A stretch of DNA of 45,245 bases from Campylobacteraceae bacterium (GTDB taxonomy: Bacteria; Campylobacterota; Campylobacteria; Campylobacterales; Campylobacteraceae). The position numbers were made by a program, and so were the translations under genes. The DNA is taken from the NCBI GenBank assembly GCA_031284315.1, contig JAITAB010000019.1, forward strand, positions 1-45,245, read 5' to 3'. Below, piece by piece: positions 33,206 to 41,909 of the stretch; the stretch's first letter is position 1, and each line of letters begins with the position of its first letter. The notes under the pieces are model-generated. The model made no database searches and had not been told where the DNA came from. It saw only the letters and a program-made list of their open reading frames with translations.

Positions 33206-34237
33206 ATGAAAAAACTGTTGGTAAGCGCGCTTGAACCGTCGGCAAACCTGCATCTAAAACCCATTTTAAAAGAACTTGGAGAGTATGAACTTTCGGGTAT
33301 ATTTGACGAAGAGTTCGGCTCTCCGCTGTTGGCGTCAAAAGAGTTTTCGGTTATGGGATTTTTGGATATTTTTTCAAAACTGAAAAAGGCTAAAAACGCG
33401 ATAGATAAAATGGCGCGCTTAAGCCTTGAAGCCTCTCATGTGCTGTTGATAGACTCTCCCGCCTTTAATCTTCCGCTCTCCCAAGCCATCAGAAAAATCA
33501 ATAAAAGCGTGCCGATAACTTGGTACATTTTGCCGAAAGTATGGGCATGGAAAAAAAAACGGGCGAAAAAAGTGGAAAAATACTGCACCAATTTAGCATC
33601 TATATTTCCATTTGAAGATAAGTTTTATGCGCGCGCGGTTTATGTCGGCAACCCGCTTTTAGACGAGATAAGACAGGCAAAAAAGAGCCTTGAAAGCAGC
33701 GGTAAAATAGTTTTTATGCCCGGCTCCCGCAAAAGTGAAATAAAATCCCTCATGTGCGTTTTCAAAGAGGTCGCCGCGCGTTTGGGTAAAGAAAATATTA
33801 TCGTGATACCAAAGCATTTCAGCGCGCGGGAAATTGACGAAATTTACGGGGATTTGAACAAATTTACCGTCTCCAAAAATGCATACGAGAGCCTTTTGAG
33901 CGCAGAATTTGCCTTTATTTGTTCAGGAACAGCTACGCTGGAAGCCGCGCTTATCGGCACGCCGCTCGCGCTTTGCTACAAGGCTAAGGCGGTTGATTAT
34001 TTTATAGCGAAGAGATTTGTAAAGTTAAAATTTGTCGGCTTGGCAAATATCATATTTGATTTTTATGGCTTTAAGCCGCTGCATGAAGAATTTTTGCAAA
34101 GCGCCGTAAACGCTGAAAATCTCATACGGGAGTATAACAATATGGACAAAAACGGCTATTTTTCGCGTGCGCAAAAGTTAAAAGAGATACTCTCTCATGG
34201 CAGCTCGGAAGTTGTGGCTAAGATAATTAAGATATAA
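33206..34237 (+). CDS. lpxB: Lipid-A-disaccharide synthase
   Basis: 343 aa, a little shorter than the E. coli enzyme but normal for this phylum. LpxB joins UDP-diacylglucosamine to lipid X to form the lipid A disaccharide. SALEPSANLHLKPILKEL is the phylum-style start (classical GExSGD is altered to LEPSANL), followed by VLLIDSPAFNLPL, WYILPKVWAWKKKRAKK, FPFEDKFY, YVGNPLLDE and the C-terminal FICSGTATLEAALIGTPL. It is a GT19 glycosyltransferase acting at the inner membrane surface. Confidence 0.93.
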   Translation: MKKLLVSALEPSANLHLKPILKELGEYELSGIFDEEFGSPLLASKEFSVMGFLDIFSKLKKAKNAIDKMARLSLEASHVLLIDSPAFNLPLSQAIRKINKSVPITWYILPKVWAWKKKRAKKVEKYCTNLASIFPFEDKFYARAVYVGNPLLDEIRQAKKSLESSGKIVFMPGSRKSEIKSLMCVFKEVAARLGKENIIVIPKHFSAREIDEIYGDLNKFTVSKNAYESLLSAEFAFICSGTATLEAALIGTPLALCYKAKAVDYFIAKRFVKLKFVGLANIIFDFYGFKPLHEEFLQSAVNAENLIREYNNMDKNGYFSRAQKLKEILSHGSSEVVAKIIKI

Positions 34238-34238
34238 T
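34233..34238 (+). promoter_or_regulatory. Candidate -10 before greA
   Basis: GATATAATAA, with TATAAT at 34233-34238 overlapping the lpxB stop, 36 nt before the GTG of greA. Confidence 0.4.
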
Positions 34239-34274
34239 AAAAGTTTTAAAATTTATAGTTTTTGGAGTTTTTAA

Positions 34275-34760
34275 GTGAAAAAAGAGCCTATGACGCTTTA
34301 CGGCTTTAAAAGATTGGAAGCCGAATTGAAAGATTTGACAAAAGTGCAACGCCCGCAGATCGTGATAGAGATAGATATAGCGCGCGGGCATGGCGACTTG
34401 AAAGAGAACGCCGAATACCACGCCGCACGCGAAAAACAGCGCTTTATTGAAGCGAGAATAGCCGAATTTTCAGACCTTTTGTCAAAGGCGCAGATAATAG
34501 ACCCAAGCCTTTACGAACATGACAAAGTGCTTTTTGGCTCTACTGTGGAGCTTGAAAATTTGGACAGCGGCGAGAGTTTTACCTATACGATAGTTGGGAT
34601 GCTGGAAGGCAATGTGGAAAAAGGCTTTATCTCCATCTCTTCGCCGCTTGCCAAACATTTGATAGGCAAGAAAAAAGGCGATGAAATAACTGTAAAACTT
34701 CCAAAGGGCGAAGCTTCGTACGAAGTGATAAATGTTTACTTTAAACCCATAGAGTTTTAG
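34275..34760 (+). CDS. greA: Transcription elongation factor GreA
   Basis: 161 aa. GreA rescues backtracked RNA polymerase by inserting a coiled coil into the secondary channel. The start EPMTLYGFKRLEAELKDL, the acidic-tip region ARGHGDLKENAEYHAAREKQ and the C-terminal FKBP-like SSPLAKHLIGKKKGDEITVK are typical. The start codon is GTG (34275), with GGAG at 34264-34267 seven bases before; an ATG at residue 6 would cut into the conserved start. argC follows after 8 nt. Confidence 0.96.
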   Translation: MKKEPMTLYGFKRLEAELKDLTKVQRPQIVIEIDIARGHGDLKENAEYHAAREKQRFIEARIAEFSDLLSKAQIIDPSLYEHDKVLFGSTVELENLDSGESFTYTIVGMLEGNVEKGFISISSPLAKHLIGKKKGDEITVKLPKGEASYEVINVYFKPIEF

Positions 34761-34768
34761 GAGAAAAT

Positions 34769-35779
34769 ATGAAAAAGATAAATGCCGCCATTGTCGGCGC
34801 GAGCGGTTACACGGGGCTTGAATTGGTAAAAATTTTGCTGAACCACCCGCATTTTAATCTTTCATACGCGGGAACAAGCGAAGGCGGTAAAAACCTTAGC
34901 GATTTGCACCCAAGCCTTTTGGGCGTGATAGACATGAAAGCGCAAAAGAGTAGCGCAAAAGAGATAGCCAAAACATGCGAATTGGCATTTTTGGCGCTTC
35001 CTCACAAAACTGCCATGGAGTTTGCAAAAGAGCTTTTGGAGCTTGGCGTTAAAGTTGTTGATTTGTCGGCGGATTACAGGCTTTCTTTGGAAAATTACGA
35101 AAAACATTACGGCGCTCATTTGGACAAAGAACATTTAAAAGAGGCTGTTTACGGACTACCTGAACTTAACCGCGAAAAGATTAAAAAAGCCTCATTGGTG
35201 GCAAATCCGGGCTGTTACCCGACCGCTTCCATTTTGGCGATAGCTCCGTTTGCGCCGTATATCAAGAAAAATACGCCGATATTCATAGACGCAAAAAGCG
35301 GCGTCTCCGGACGCGGCAAAAAGATAACCGAAAGCGAGCATTTCGTCAATGTAAATGAGAATTTTTTGACTTATAATGCCCTGAAACATAGACATGAGCC
35401 TGAAATAGCGGAAGTTTTGGCTTCGCAAAATATCTCTAACGCCGTGCATTTTGTACCGCATCTGCTGCCGCTAACAAGGGGCATGTTAGTTAGCGCGTAC
35501 ATGCAGGTAAATGCCGAAATAGACGCGTTTAAAACGCTAACAGATTTTTATAACAACGAATATTTTGTCAGGGTAAGAGAAGAAGCTGTTAGTTTGAAAT
35601 TGACGGCGGGGACGAATTTTTGCGACCTTTTTGCGGCGGCGAAAGACGATATTGTGTTTGTCAGTTCAAGCATAGACAATCTTTTGCGCGGCGCGTCCGC
35701 TCAAGCTGTCGTGAATGCAAATCTAATGTTTGGATTTGAGGAGGGCGCAGGAATACCTAAGGTTGCTTATGCCCCTTGA
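34769..35779 (+). CDS. argC: N-acetyl-gamma-glutamyl-phosphate reductase
   Basis: 336 aa. ArgC performs the NADPH-dependent third step of arginine synthesis. The nucleotide-binding start is AAIVGASGYTGLELVKIL, and the catalytic Cys149 lies in VANPGCYPTAS. SGVSGRGKK and HRHEPEI are further active-site stretches. GAGAAAATATG gives the ribosome site. Its end overlaps the next gene by 11 nt. Confidence 0.97.
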   Translation: MKKINAAIVGASGYTGLELVKILLNHPHFNLSYAGTSEGGKNLSDLHPSLLGVIDMKAQKSSAKEIAKTCELAFLALPHKTAMEFAKELLELGVKVVDLSADYRLSLENYEKHYGAHLDKEHLKEAVYGLPELNREKIKKASLVANPGCYPTASILAIAPFAPYIKKNTPIFIDAKSGVSGRGKKITESEHFVNVNENFLTYNALKHRHEPEIAEVLASQNISNAVHFVPHLLPLTRGMLVSAYMQVNAEIDAFKTLTDFYNNEYFVRVREEAVSLKLTAGTNFCDLFAAAKDDIVFVSSSIDNLLRGASAQAVVNANLMFGFEEGAGIPKVAYAP

Positions 35780-36491
35780 GATAAAGGATAGAGCTTTGTT
35801 TGTCGCGGACGCTCATGAAAACGGCAAAAACAGAACGCTTTTTTCAAAGCTTTTATGCATGGTAAAAAGCGGCGAAATAACTGCGCCTCAGCTTTTTTTG
35901 ATGGGAGATATATTTGATTTATTAGTCGGCGGCGCAAAAAAAACGGAACTGATATTTAAAAACGAGATAGAAATACTTGAAGAGATTGCGCAAAAAATAG
36001 AAGTATTTTACTTTGAGGGCAATCATGACTTTAATTTGGACAGGATTTTTTCAAGCGTGAAAGTTATTCCGCTAAAACTTCAACCGATACTGTTTGAGAG
36101 CGAATGCGGTACATTTGCGCTCTCTCATGGCGATTTGGGCGGGACTTGCGCATACAAGTTTTATACTGCGCTGATAAGAAATCCGTTTTTAACCGCTCTT
36201 TTAAACCTTGTTGATTTTCAAGGATTTATCACAAAGACTATTTTAAAAAAGCTTGAAACAAAAGAGCTTTGCAAAAAAATGGAAACTTTTCAAAATATCG
36301 CCGCAAAAAAGACGCTTTTTTATGAAAATTGCGATTTTATCGTTGAGGGACATTACCATCAAAATCAAAGTTTTGCTTCTAAAAAATGCGTATATATCAA
36401 TCTTGGCGCATTTGCATGCGGCGGGAAAATTTATCAGTTTAACTCCAAAACAAAACCGCACTTTCAAAGCTTGACTTTTTCGGAAGCGTAA
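35769..36491 (+). CDS. LpxH-like metallophosphoesterase (UDP-2,3-diacylglucosamine pyrophosphatase)
   Basis: 240 aa starting at the ATG at 35769 inside the argC end. Calcineurin-type metal motifs are in order: DAH (residues 14-16, LFVADAHENG), LMGDIFDLL, FEGNHDFNL, LSHGD and VEGHYHQN. LpxH-like enzymes cleave UDP-diacylglucosamine to lipid X, the substrate of LpxB, which is encoded 1.5 kb upstream. The first motif is DAH rather than DLH, and I cannot confirm the substrate from sequence. The C-terminal part (CVYINLGAFACGGKIYQF) is the usual beta end. Confidence 0.8.
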   Translation: MPLEIKDRALFVADAHENGKNRTLFSKLLCMVKSGEITAPQLFLMGDIFDLLVGGAKKTELIFKNEIEILEEIAQKIEVFYFEGNHDFNLDRIFSSVKVIPLKLQPILFESECGTFALSHGDLGGTCAYKFYTALIRNPFLTALLNLVDFQGFITKTILKKLETKELCKKMETFQNIAAKKTLFYENCDFIVEGHYHQNQSFASKKCVYINLGAFACGGKIYQFNSKTKPHFQSLTFSEA

Positions 36492-36524
36492 GTTTATTAA
36501 AGTATTTTAGGCAGCAAATCGCTC

Positions 36525-37427
36525 TTATTCTATTATCTCGTCCAAAAGTTTAAAGTTATTTGCGCCCATGAGGTGAAGTTTGGGGTGGAAATTTTTTAAC
36601 TCGTTAAATAACTCTTTTGAAAGCTTAACGCCGATTTTTAACTCTTCCGCTTCGCTGATTTTTTTGGCGTTTGAGAGCTGCTGCATCAAAAACTGCGGTA
36701 CATGAATGCCGCTTACATGCGAATTTAAAAATTGCGCAGTTTTTAATCTTGTCGCAGGGAAAAATCCAAAAACCAACTCCGTATCCGCCTTAACTTCTTC
36801 TTTTGCTTCGTCAAAGATATTTTTCAGCCATTTTGCGTTTTCAAGCCCATATACAGGCTGGGTTATAATCGCCGACGGATTAAATCGAAGCTTTGTCATT
36901 ATCTTTTTTTGCAGCGTTTTGGGATTGTTTGCGCGCGAATTGCAAACGGCAAACGAAAGTATCGGCTTCAAGGGCGCGCTAAACTCTTTGCCCGCGTAAT
37001 CAATGCCCGCGTTAAAGCATTTGACGATTTCCAAAAGAAGCGTGGAATTTGCCTCAAAAACTCCCTTCACATTCGGCTGATTGCCGCTTGCGGCAGGATC
37101 TCCCGTGAGAGCCAAAACAGCCCTTACGCCAAGTTCGTTTGCGCCCATAACGGTTGATTGCAGGGCGATTTTATTTTTATCGCGCATGGTTATGGTAGCG
37201 ATGGCGGGCTTTGAAAAATACTCCTGTAATTTAAAAGCGGTAATTACGGAGTCGGATTTTAGCCTTGCCAAAGGGCTGTCTGTTACGACAAACGCGTCTA
37301 TTTTCTCTTTTAAGCGGGACGCATTTAATTTTTCAAATATAGCCGCATTGCCGCCTCCATGAGAGGGCGTAATCTCCAAAGAGATAAATTTTTTATTTTG
37401 AATTTTGTTTTTTAGCTGTAAATACAT
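36525..37427 (-). CDS. Methylenetetrahydrofolate reductase family protein
   Basis: 300 aa TIM-barrel flavoprotein of the MetF family, which makes 5-methyl-tetrahydrofolate for methionine synthesis. SLEITPSHGGG holds the catalytic-type glutamate; FVVTDSPLARLKSDS, ALTGDPAAS and PSAIITQPVY are typical of the subtype with an ITPP-like start. This subtype also occurs fused to or beside methyltransferases. It is monocistronic, divergent from serB. On its strand a good extended -10 (TGATATAAT, plus-strand 37460-37468) lies in the ~50-nt gap. A second, canonical metF elsewhere cannot be excluded, so no symbol is given. Confidence 0.8.
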   Translation of the reverse strand: MYLQLKNKIQNKKFISLEITPSHGGGNAAIFEKLNASRLKEKIDAFVVTDSPLARLKSDSVITAFKLQEYFSKPAIATITMRDKNKIALQSTVMGANELGVRAVLALTGDPAASGNQPNVKGVFEANSTLLLEIVKCFNAGIDYAGKEFSAPLKPILSFAVCNSRANNPKTLQKKIMTKLRFNPSAIITQPVYGLENAKWLKNIFDEAKEEVKADTELVFGFFPATRLKTAQFLNSHVSGIHVPQFLMQQLSNAKKISEAEELKIGVKLSKELFNELKNFHPKLHLMGANNFKLLDEIIE

Positions 37428-37459
37428 GATTTTATCCGCTTTTTAATATAGATTTTAGT

Positions 37460-37468
37460 ATTATATCA
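37460..37468 (-). promoter_or_regulatory. Extended -10 for the MTHFR-family gene
   Basis: On the minus strand the sequence reads TGATATAAT, matching the TGnTATAAT extended -10 exactly, about 33 nt before the ATG at 37427. Confidence 0.5.
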
Positions 37469-37478
37469 GAAAATTAAG

Positions 37479-38120
37479 ATGAAAATTATGGAATACAAAA
37501 TGAAACTTGCGGCTTTTGATTTTGACTCTACGCTGATGGACGGAGAGACTATCAATTTTTTAGCGGACGCTTACGGAGTGGGCGAAGAGGTAGCAAAACT
37601 TACAGCCGAAGCCATGAGCGGCAAGATAGATTTTTTTGAAGCGTTAAATAAAAGGGTTGCTCTTTTAAAAGGTATGAGTGAGAAAAAAGTTATTAATATA
37701 TGTGAAAATCTGCCTTACATGAAGGGCGCAAAAGAGCTGATAAAAGAGCTTCGCACGCGCGGCATTACTGTTGTGGTTTTTAGCGGCGGATTTAGATATG
37801 CTACAAATTTTGCGAAAAAAGTTTTGGGATTTGACGCTGATTTTGCGAATGTTTTACATGCGAAGGACAATGTTCTTACGGGACTTGTCGGCGGCGATAT
37901 GATGTTTGGTTTTTCCAAGGGCGATATGCTTTTGAGAATACAGTCTCTTTTGAAAATTGGCTGCGAAGAAACCATATCGGTAGGCGATGGAGCAAATGAC
38001 GCTTCCATGTTTGAGCTTTCAAAGGTGAAAGTTGCGTTTTGCGCCAAAGAGGTTTTGAAAAGCAAAGCTAATGTCATCATTGACAGCAAAGACTTGACGA
38101 AAGTTTTAGAATATATTTGA
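37479..38120 (+). CDS. serB: Phosphoserine phosphatase
   Basis: 213 aa from the first ATG; ATGs at 37488 and 37500 are in frame, and family homology begins at the third (MKLAAFDFD), so the true protein may be 206 aa. No ribosome site clearly decides. SerB removes phosphate from phosphoserine in serine synthesis. HAD motif I is FDFDSTLMDGE, motif II VVFSGGFRYA, motif III lysine in GFSKGDML, and motif IV VGDGANDASMF. The helical cap AEAMSGKIDFFEALNKRVAL is typical. serB next to tal matches the order recalled from C. jejuni. Confidence 0.94.
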   Translation: MKIMEYKMKLAAFDFDSTLMDGETINFLADAYGVGEEVAKLTAEAMSGKIDFFEALNKRVALLKGMSEKKVINICENLPYMKGAKELIKELRTRGITVVVFSGGFRYATNFAKKVLGFDADFANVLHAKDNVLTGLVGGDMMFGFSKGDMLLRIQSLLKIGCEETISVGDGANDASMFELSKVKVAFCAKEVLKSKANVIIDSKDLTKVLEYI

Positions 38121-38130
38121 AGGAAGTAAA

Positions 38131-40740
38131 ATGGCAATCGGTTCAAGCAATTTTTCTATTTGGTGCGACTTTATAGAGAGAGAATTTTTATCAAGAGAGC
38201 TTCCTGCGCTTGTTGATTCTGGTGTGGTAAGCGGCGTTACGAGCAACCCCGTTATCTTTAAAAACGCTATTTTAAACTCTAAAGCGTATGCCGAAGATAA
38301 GAAAAAAAGTATAGATATGCTTCCCAAGGAGAGATACGAGTTTTTAGCGATAAATGATGTCAAAAATGTCGCTAAACTGTTAGCTTCTACGCATAAAGCA
38401 AATGATCAAGATGGATTTGTGAGCATAGAGGTAAATCCTCTGTTTGCAGATGATTTTGAAAAAATGACTGACGAGGCTAAGCGGCTTTATAAAAAGATAG
38501 GCATGCCAAACATCATGATAAAAATTCCCGCAACAGAAGCTGGATATGAGACGATAAAAGAGTTAATTATAGAGGGCATCAATGTAAACGCCACTCTTGT
38601 TTTTTCGCCGCAGCAGGCAGGCAAGTGTCTTCAAGCGATAGAAAACGGATTTTACATATTTCAACGCAGAAATCCGAAAAAAGCCTTTCCGCAGGTTGTT
38701 ATCAGCGTTTTTGTAAGCCGTTTTGATAGAAAATTAGATGAAAAGTTTGAGTCTTTGGGGCTTGAAAAGATGAAATTTGGCGTCATGAACGCATCATATA
38801 TATATCAATTGGTAAGAGAACAGAAAATCTCCAACGTAAGATGTCTTTTTGCAAGCACAGGCGTAAGCGACCCGACTTTTAATAAGTCGTATTATATTAC
38901 AAGACTGCTCTATAAAAATGCTATCAATACAGCTCCTTTGGCGTCTATAGAAAGTTTCATGGAAGTGCTTGATACGGAAGAGAAAGTCTGTCCCGATAAA
39001 GAGAGTATTAAAAAATATTTTGAAGAAGTAGAGGCAAAAGGGGTAATACTTAAAGAAATATACGCTTCGCTTCTTGAAGAAGGGCTTGAACAGTTCAGTC
39101 AGGCGCACAGAGAATTGATGGAGAGTTTGAAAGTAACAAATGAAGAGATAGAGGAGATAAGAATGGCTGAAAAAGCCGAGCAAGAACGCATAGAGCGCGA
39201 AGCAAGAGAGCAGGAAGAAGCTTTAAGAAGAGCTGAGGAAGAGAGAAAAGCGGCCAAAAGAGACGAAGAAGAGAGAAAAGCGGTAGAGGAAGCCAGAAAA
39301 AAAACAGAGCAGGAAGCCGCTGAAAAAGCCGAGCGTGAAAGACTTGCAAAAGAGGCGCATGAGAAAGCTTTGGAGGATTTGAAAAGACAGACGATTACCG
39401 CAAAACCTGCAGAAGATATAAAACCCGCCGCCGTAAAAAAAGATGTAGAGGTAAATGTAGATGTTAAACTGAACAAGCCTCTTTCAAGAGCGGAACAGAG
39501 AAGATTAGCCGTGGCAGCGGCGCAGGAAAGCCGCTACAAAAGCCCTGTTATGAAAGTAACGGAAGGGTATCTGAAAGAACTTATTTCATATGGAGGAAGC
39601 GATTTGCATATCAAGTCGGATGCCGCTGTCAAAGGGCGCGTAAACGGCGAAATTGTAACGGTGAGCAACAATATCTTTAAAAAAGAGGAGTTGGATATCC
39701 TTGCACGCGAGCTTTTGCAGGATAGATACGACGATTTTACAAAGAAAAAAAATATAGATTTTACCTATAAACTTGACGAAGATTATCGGTTTCGCGTTAA
39801 TATATTCCGCCAAACAGACGGCATTTCATTAGTATTTCGCGTAATTCCATTGGATATTCCATCTGTCGAAGAGCTTGATTTGCCGCTTGCCATTAAAAAT
39901 TTTGCGACCAAAAGAAGAGGGCTTGTGCTGGTAACAGGACCTACGGGAAGCGGTAAAAGCACCACGCTCGCGGCTATCATAAATCTTATAAATCAAACGA
40001 GCCAAAGGCATATTATCACGATTGAAGATCCGATAGAGTTTATCTATAAAGACGAGCAGAGCATTATCAATCAACGATCAGTAGGGCAAGATGCAGTGAG
40101 TTTTTCAGACGCACTGGTGGCTTCCTTGAGAGAAGACCCAGATGTTATCATGGTTGGCGAAATGAGAGACGTTGAAACTATCAGAACGGCAATTCGCGCG
40201 GCGGAAACAGGCCACCTTGTGCTTTCTACTTTACATACGCTTGACGCCAAAGAAACGGTTGGGCGCATTATCAGTATGTTTAACGGCAATGAGCAGGTTC
40301 AGATACGCCACTCACTCGCTTCCGTACTTCAAGCGGTTATTTCACAAAGGCTTGTGAGGCGCAAGGACGACAAGGGAAGAGTTGCGGCTATTGAGATTTT
40401 GGTAAAAAACGAACGCATAGAAACGATGATAAAAGACGGCAGAGAGGGCGAGATAAAAGATGCTATTGAAGATGACAGCGATGTTTACGGTTCGCAAAGT
40501 TTCAATCAAGCGCTGCTTGATCTTTACATCAAAGACCTTATAAGCTACAACGAAGCTCTTTATACGGCGACTTCGGCGGCGGATTTGAAGATTTTACTTG
40601 ATAACCATGATATAGAAAAACATACGGGCATTAAGCGCGGCGGCACAAGAAAACGCTTGGAATATGATGATGACGAAGCTGAAAGCGAGAATATAAGCGT
40701 AGATATGGACGATGACGATATTTTGTCGTTAAAGCGGTAA
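38131..40740 (+). CDS. Transaldolase fused in frame to a PilT-type ATPase
   Basis: 869 aa in one open frame. Residues 1-334 are transaldolase: FSIWCDFIEREFLSRELPAL at the start, GVTSNPVIFKNAI, the Schiff-base Lys131 in MIKIPATEAG, and FASTGVSDPTF. Residues ~335-430 are a charged Glu/Ala/Arg/Lys coiled coil. From about 474 a PilT retraction ATPase follows: SYGGSDLHIKSD, Walker A GPTGSGKST (603-611), ITIEDPIEF, Walker B-like MVGEMRD, His box TGHLVLSTLHT (693-703), then an acidic tail. Sugar metabolism joined to pilus retraction has no obvious logic. One A less in the AAA of codon 334 (39130-39132) would give TTG AAG TAA and end a normal transaldolase. An ATG at 39163 (residue 345) with GAGGAG six bases upstream could start a separate 525-aa PilT protein. 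It may therefore be a true recent fusion, or two genes joined by a one-base error. Both catalytic parts look intact. Confidence 0.85.
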   Translation: MAIGSSNFSIWCDFIEREFLSRELPALVDSGVVSGVTSNPVIFKNAILNSKAYAEDKKKSIDMLPKERYEFLAINDVKNVAKLLASTHKANDQDGFVSIEVNPLFADDFEKMTDEAKRLYKKIGMPNIMIKIPATEAGYETIKELIIEGINVNATLVFSPQQAGKCLQAIENGFYIFQRRNPKKAFPQVVISVFVSRFDRKLDEKFESLGLEKMKFGVMNASYIYQLVREQKISNVRCLFASTGVSDPTFNKSYYITRLLYKNAINTAPLASIESFMEVLDTEEKVCPDKESIKKYFEEVEAKGVILKEIYASLLEEGLEQFSQAHRELMESLKVTNEEIEEIRMAEKAEQERIEREAREQEEALRRAEEERKAAKRDEEERKAVEEARKKTEQEAAEKAERERLAKEAHEKALEDLKRQTITAKPAEDIKPAAVKKDVEVNVDVKLNKPLSRAEQRRLAVAAAQESRYKSPVMKVTEGYLKELISYGGSDLHIKSDAAVKGRVNGEIVTVSNNIFKKEELDILARELLQDRYDDFTKKKNIDFTYKLDEDYRFRVNIFRQTDGISLVFRVIPLDIPSVEELDLPLAIKNFATKRRGLVLVTGPTGSGKSTTLAAIINLINQTSQRHIITIEDPIEFIYKDEQSIINQRSVGQDAVSFSDALVASLREDPDVIMVGEMRDVETIRTAIRAAETGHLVLSTLHTLDAKETVGRIISMFNGNEQVQIRHSLASVLQAVISQRLVRRKDDKGRVAAIEILVKNERIETMIKDGREGEIKDAIEDDSDVYGSQSFNQALLDLYIKDLISYNEALYTATSAADLKILLDNHDIEKHTGIKRGGTRKRLEYDDDEAESENISVDMDDDDILSLKR
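39151..39165 (+). promoter_or_regulatory. pilT: Internal Shine-Dalgarno and ATG for a separate PilT protein
   Basis: GAGGAG (39151-39156), then six bases, then ATG (39163-39165) in frame with the PilT part. It would yield a 525-aa protein beginning MAEKAEQERIE, with the coiled coil and the full ATPase. Confidence 0.6.
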
Positions 40741-40767
40741 CTTATCTGTTTTTTATATAAAATTAGA

Positions 40768-40773
40768 TAAAAT
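40768..40773 (+). promoter_or_regulatory. Candidate extended -10 before rplY
   Basis: ATTAGATAAAAT with TAAAAT at 40768-40773, 30 nt before the rplY ATG; it has the same TTnGnTAAAAT form as before fabZ and lpxB. Confidence 0.5.
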
Positions 40774-40802
40774 CACCCTCTTATTTTTTTAAAAGGACGA
40801 TA

Positions 40803-41339
40803 ATGTTAGAGGGCATACTAAGAGAGAGTATCGACGGCAAGTCATTAAAAACGCTTAGACGAGATGGTTATCTGATTGCCAATATTTATGCAAAAGGCTT
40901 TGAAAATATTCATGCGGCGTTTAAAGAGAATGAATTTATTAAGGCTGTACGCAAAAAAGAGGGTCTTGTTTTCCCCGTTAAAATAGGCGAAAGCGTATAT
41001 AATGTGGTCATACAGGAGTATCAAAGAGAGCCTGTTACTAACAGACTTTTACATGTTGATTTGAAAGTAGCGCTTCAAGGCGTTGTTACGAAATACATGG
41101 CGCCCGTAGTCATAAAAGGCACGGCAAAAGGCATTAAAGACAAGGGCGTTTTGGTTTTGTCAAAAAGAAGGCTTGGCGTAAAATGCGCCGCAGAAAATCT
41201 TCCGAACGCTTTTGAGCTTGATGTAAGCGAGCTTGGAGTCGGCGATTCGCTGCTTGTAAGAGATATCAAACCAAGCGCAGGCGTAAAAATAGTAGAGGCG
41301 GATAGAGTCGCTGTCGTAGGCGTTATCAAGGCGCAATAA
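40803..41339 (+). CDS. rplY: 50S ribosomal protein L25 (CTC/TL5 type)
   Basis: 178 aa, the long form with a 5S rRNA-binding N-terminal domain and a C-terminal beta domain. [20 protein letters not shown] is the start pattern (Arg-rich, replacing the usual RxxxGKGxxRxLRxxGxIPA), [19 protein letters not shown] is the 5S-contact block, and [12 protein letters not shown] is the C-terminal domain motif. AAAAGGACGATA precedes the ATG. pth follows 6 nt later, a classical pairing. Confidence 0.96.
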   Translation: MLEGILRESIDGKSLKTLRRDGYLIANIYAKGFENIHAAFKENEFIKAVRKKEGLVFPVKIGESVYNVVIQEYQREPVTNRLLHVDLKVALQGVVTKYMAPVVIKGTAKGIKDKGVLVLSKRRLGVKCAAENLPNAFELDVSELGVGDSLLVRDIKPSAGVKIVEADRVAVVGVIKAQ

Positions 41340-41345
41340 CAACTG

Positions 41346-41909
41346 ATGTTTCTGTTTGCGGGGCTTGGAAATCCTACCGAGAATTACGCAAACACGAGGC
41401 ACAATATAGGCTTTAGGGTGATTGACATTTTAACCATTCACTTTAAAGTCTCCCGTATTTCAAAACCGCAGTTTTTCGGCGATTTATACAAAGCGGAAAA
41501 CACCCTTTTTTTAAAACCTATGACATACATGAACAACTCGGGCAAAAGTATTGCCGCAGTTGCCAATTTTTACAAGCCCAGCGAAATAGTCGTTATCCAT
41601 GACGATATAGCCATACCGTTTGGCTCTGTGCGCATAAAGCGCGGCGGTTCAAGCGGCGGACACAACGGCTTGAAGTCTATTGACGCGTATATTGGGGCGG
41701 ATTATATAAGAGTGCGTTTGGGAGTCGGCGCGCCAAAAACAGGGCAGGACGCGGCGGATTTTGTATTGTCAAATTTTTCAAAAGATGAGGACGGCGGCGT
41801 TTTGGAACTTGTGGATTACGCCGCGCATGTATGCCGCGAACTGCTTGAAAAGCCTTTTGACGAGGCATGCGCACAATATACGCGCAAAAAAGGCGGCGGT
41901 AATGGTTAA
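41346..41909 (+). CDS. pth: Peptidyl-tRNA hydrolase
   Basis: 187 aa. Pth frees tRNA from prematurely released peptidyl-tRNA. GLGNPTENYANTRHNIGFRV contains the catalytic His, FLKPMTYMNNSGKS the substrate-contact Asn, and VIHDDIAIPFGSVRIKRGGS the catalytic Asp. SGGHNGLKSIDAYIG is also conserved. Its end overlaps the next gene by 8 nt. Confidence 0.97.
   Translation: MFLFAGLGNPTENYANTRHNIGFRVIDILTIHFKVSRISKPQFFGDLYKAENTLFLKPMTYMNNSGKSIAAVANFYKPSEIVVIHDDIAIPFGSVRIKRGGSSGGHNGLKSIDAYIGADYIRVRLGVGAPKTGQDAADFVLSNFSKDEDGGVLELVDYAAHVCRELLEKPFDEACAQYTRKKGGGNG

Noticed and set aside
33095-33253. Longer start for the coiled-coil protein, overlapping lpxB
   Set aside because: The extension would place sequence before a clear signal peptide, and the ATG at 33094 has an ideal AAGGAG six bases away.
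39095-39476. Antisense ORFs of 84 and 125 codons opposite the coiled-coil part of the tal-pilT gene
   Set aside because: Ser/Ala/Leu-rich peptides that mirror the Glu/Ala/Arg codons of the coiled coil; no start signals.
41761-41901. Upstream extension of the LptF/G-type permease inside pth
   Set aside because: The extension is an out-of-frame shadow of pth; the ATG at 41902 begins directly before the first membrane helix.
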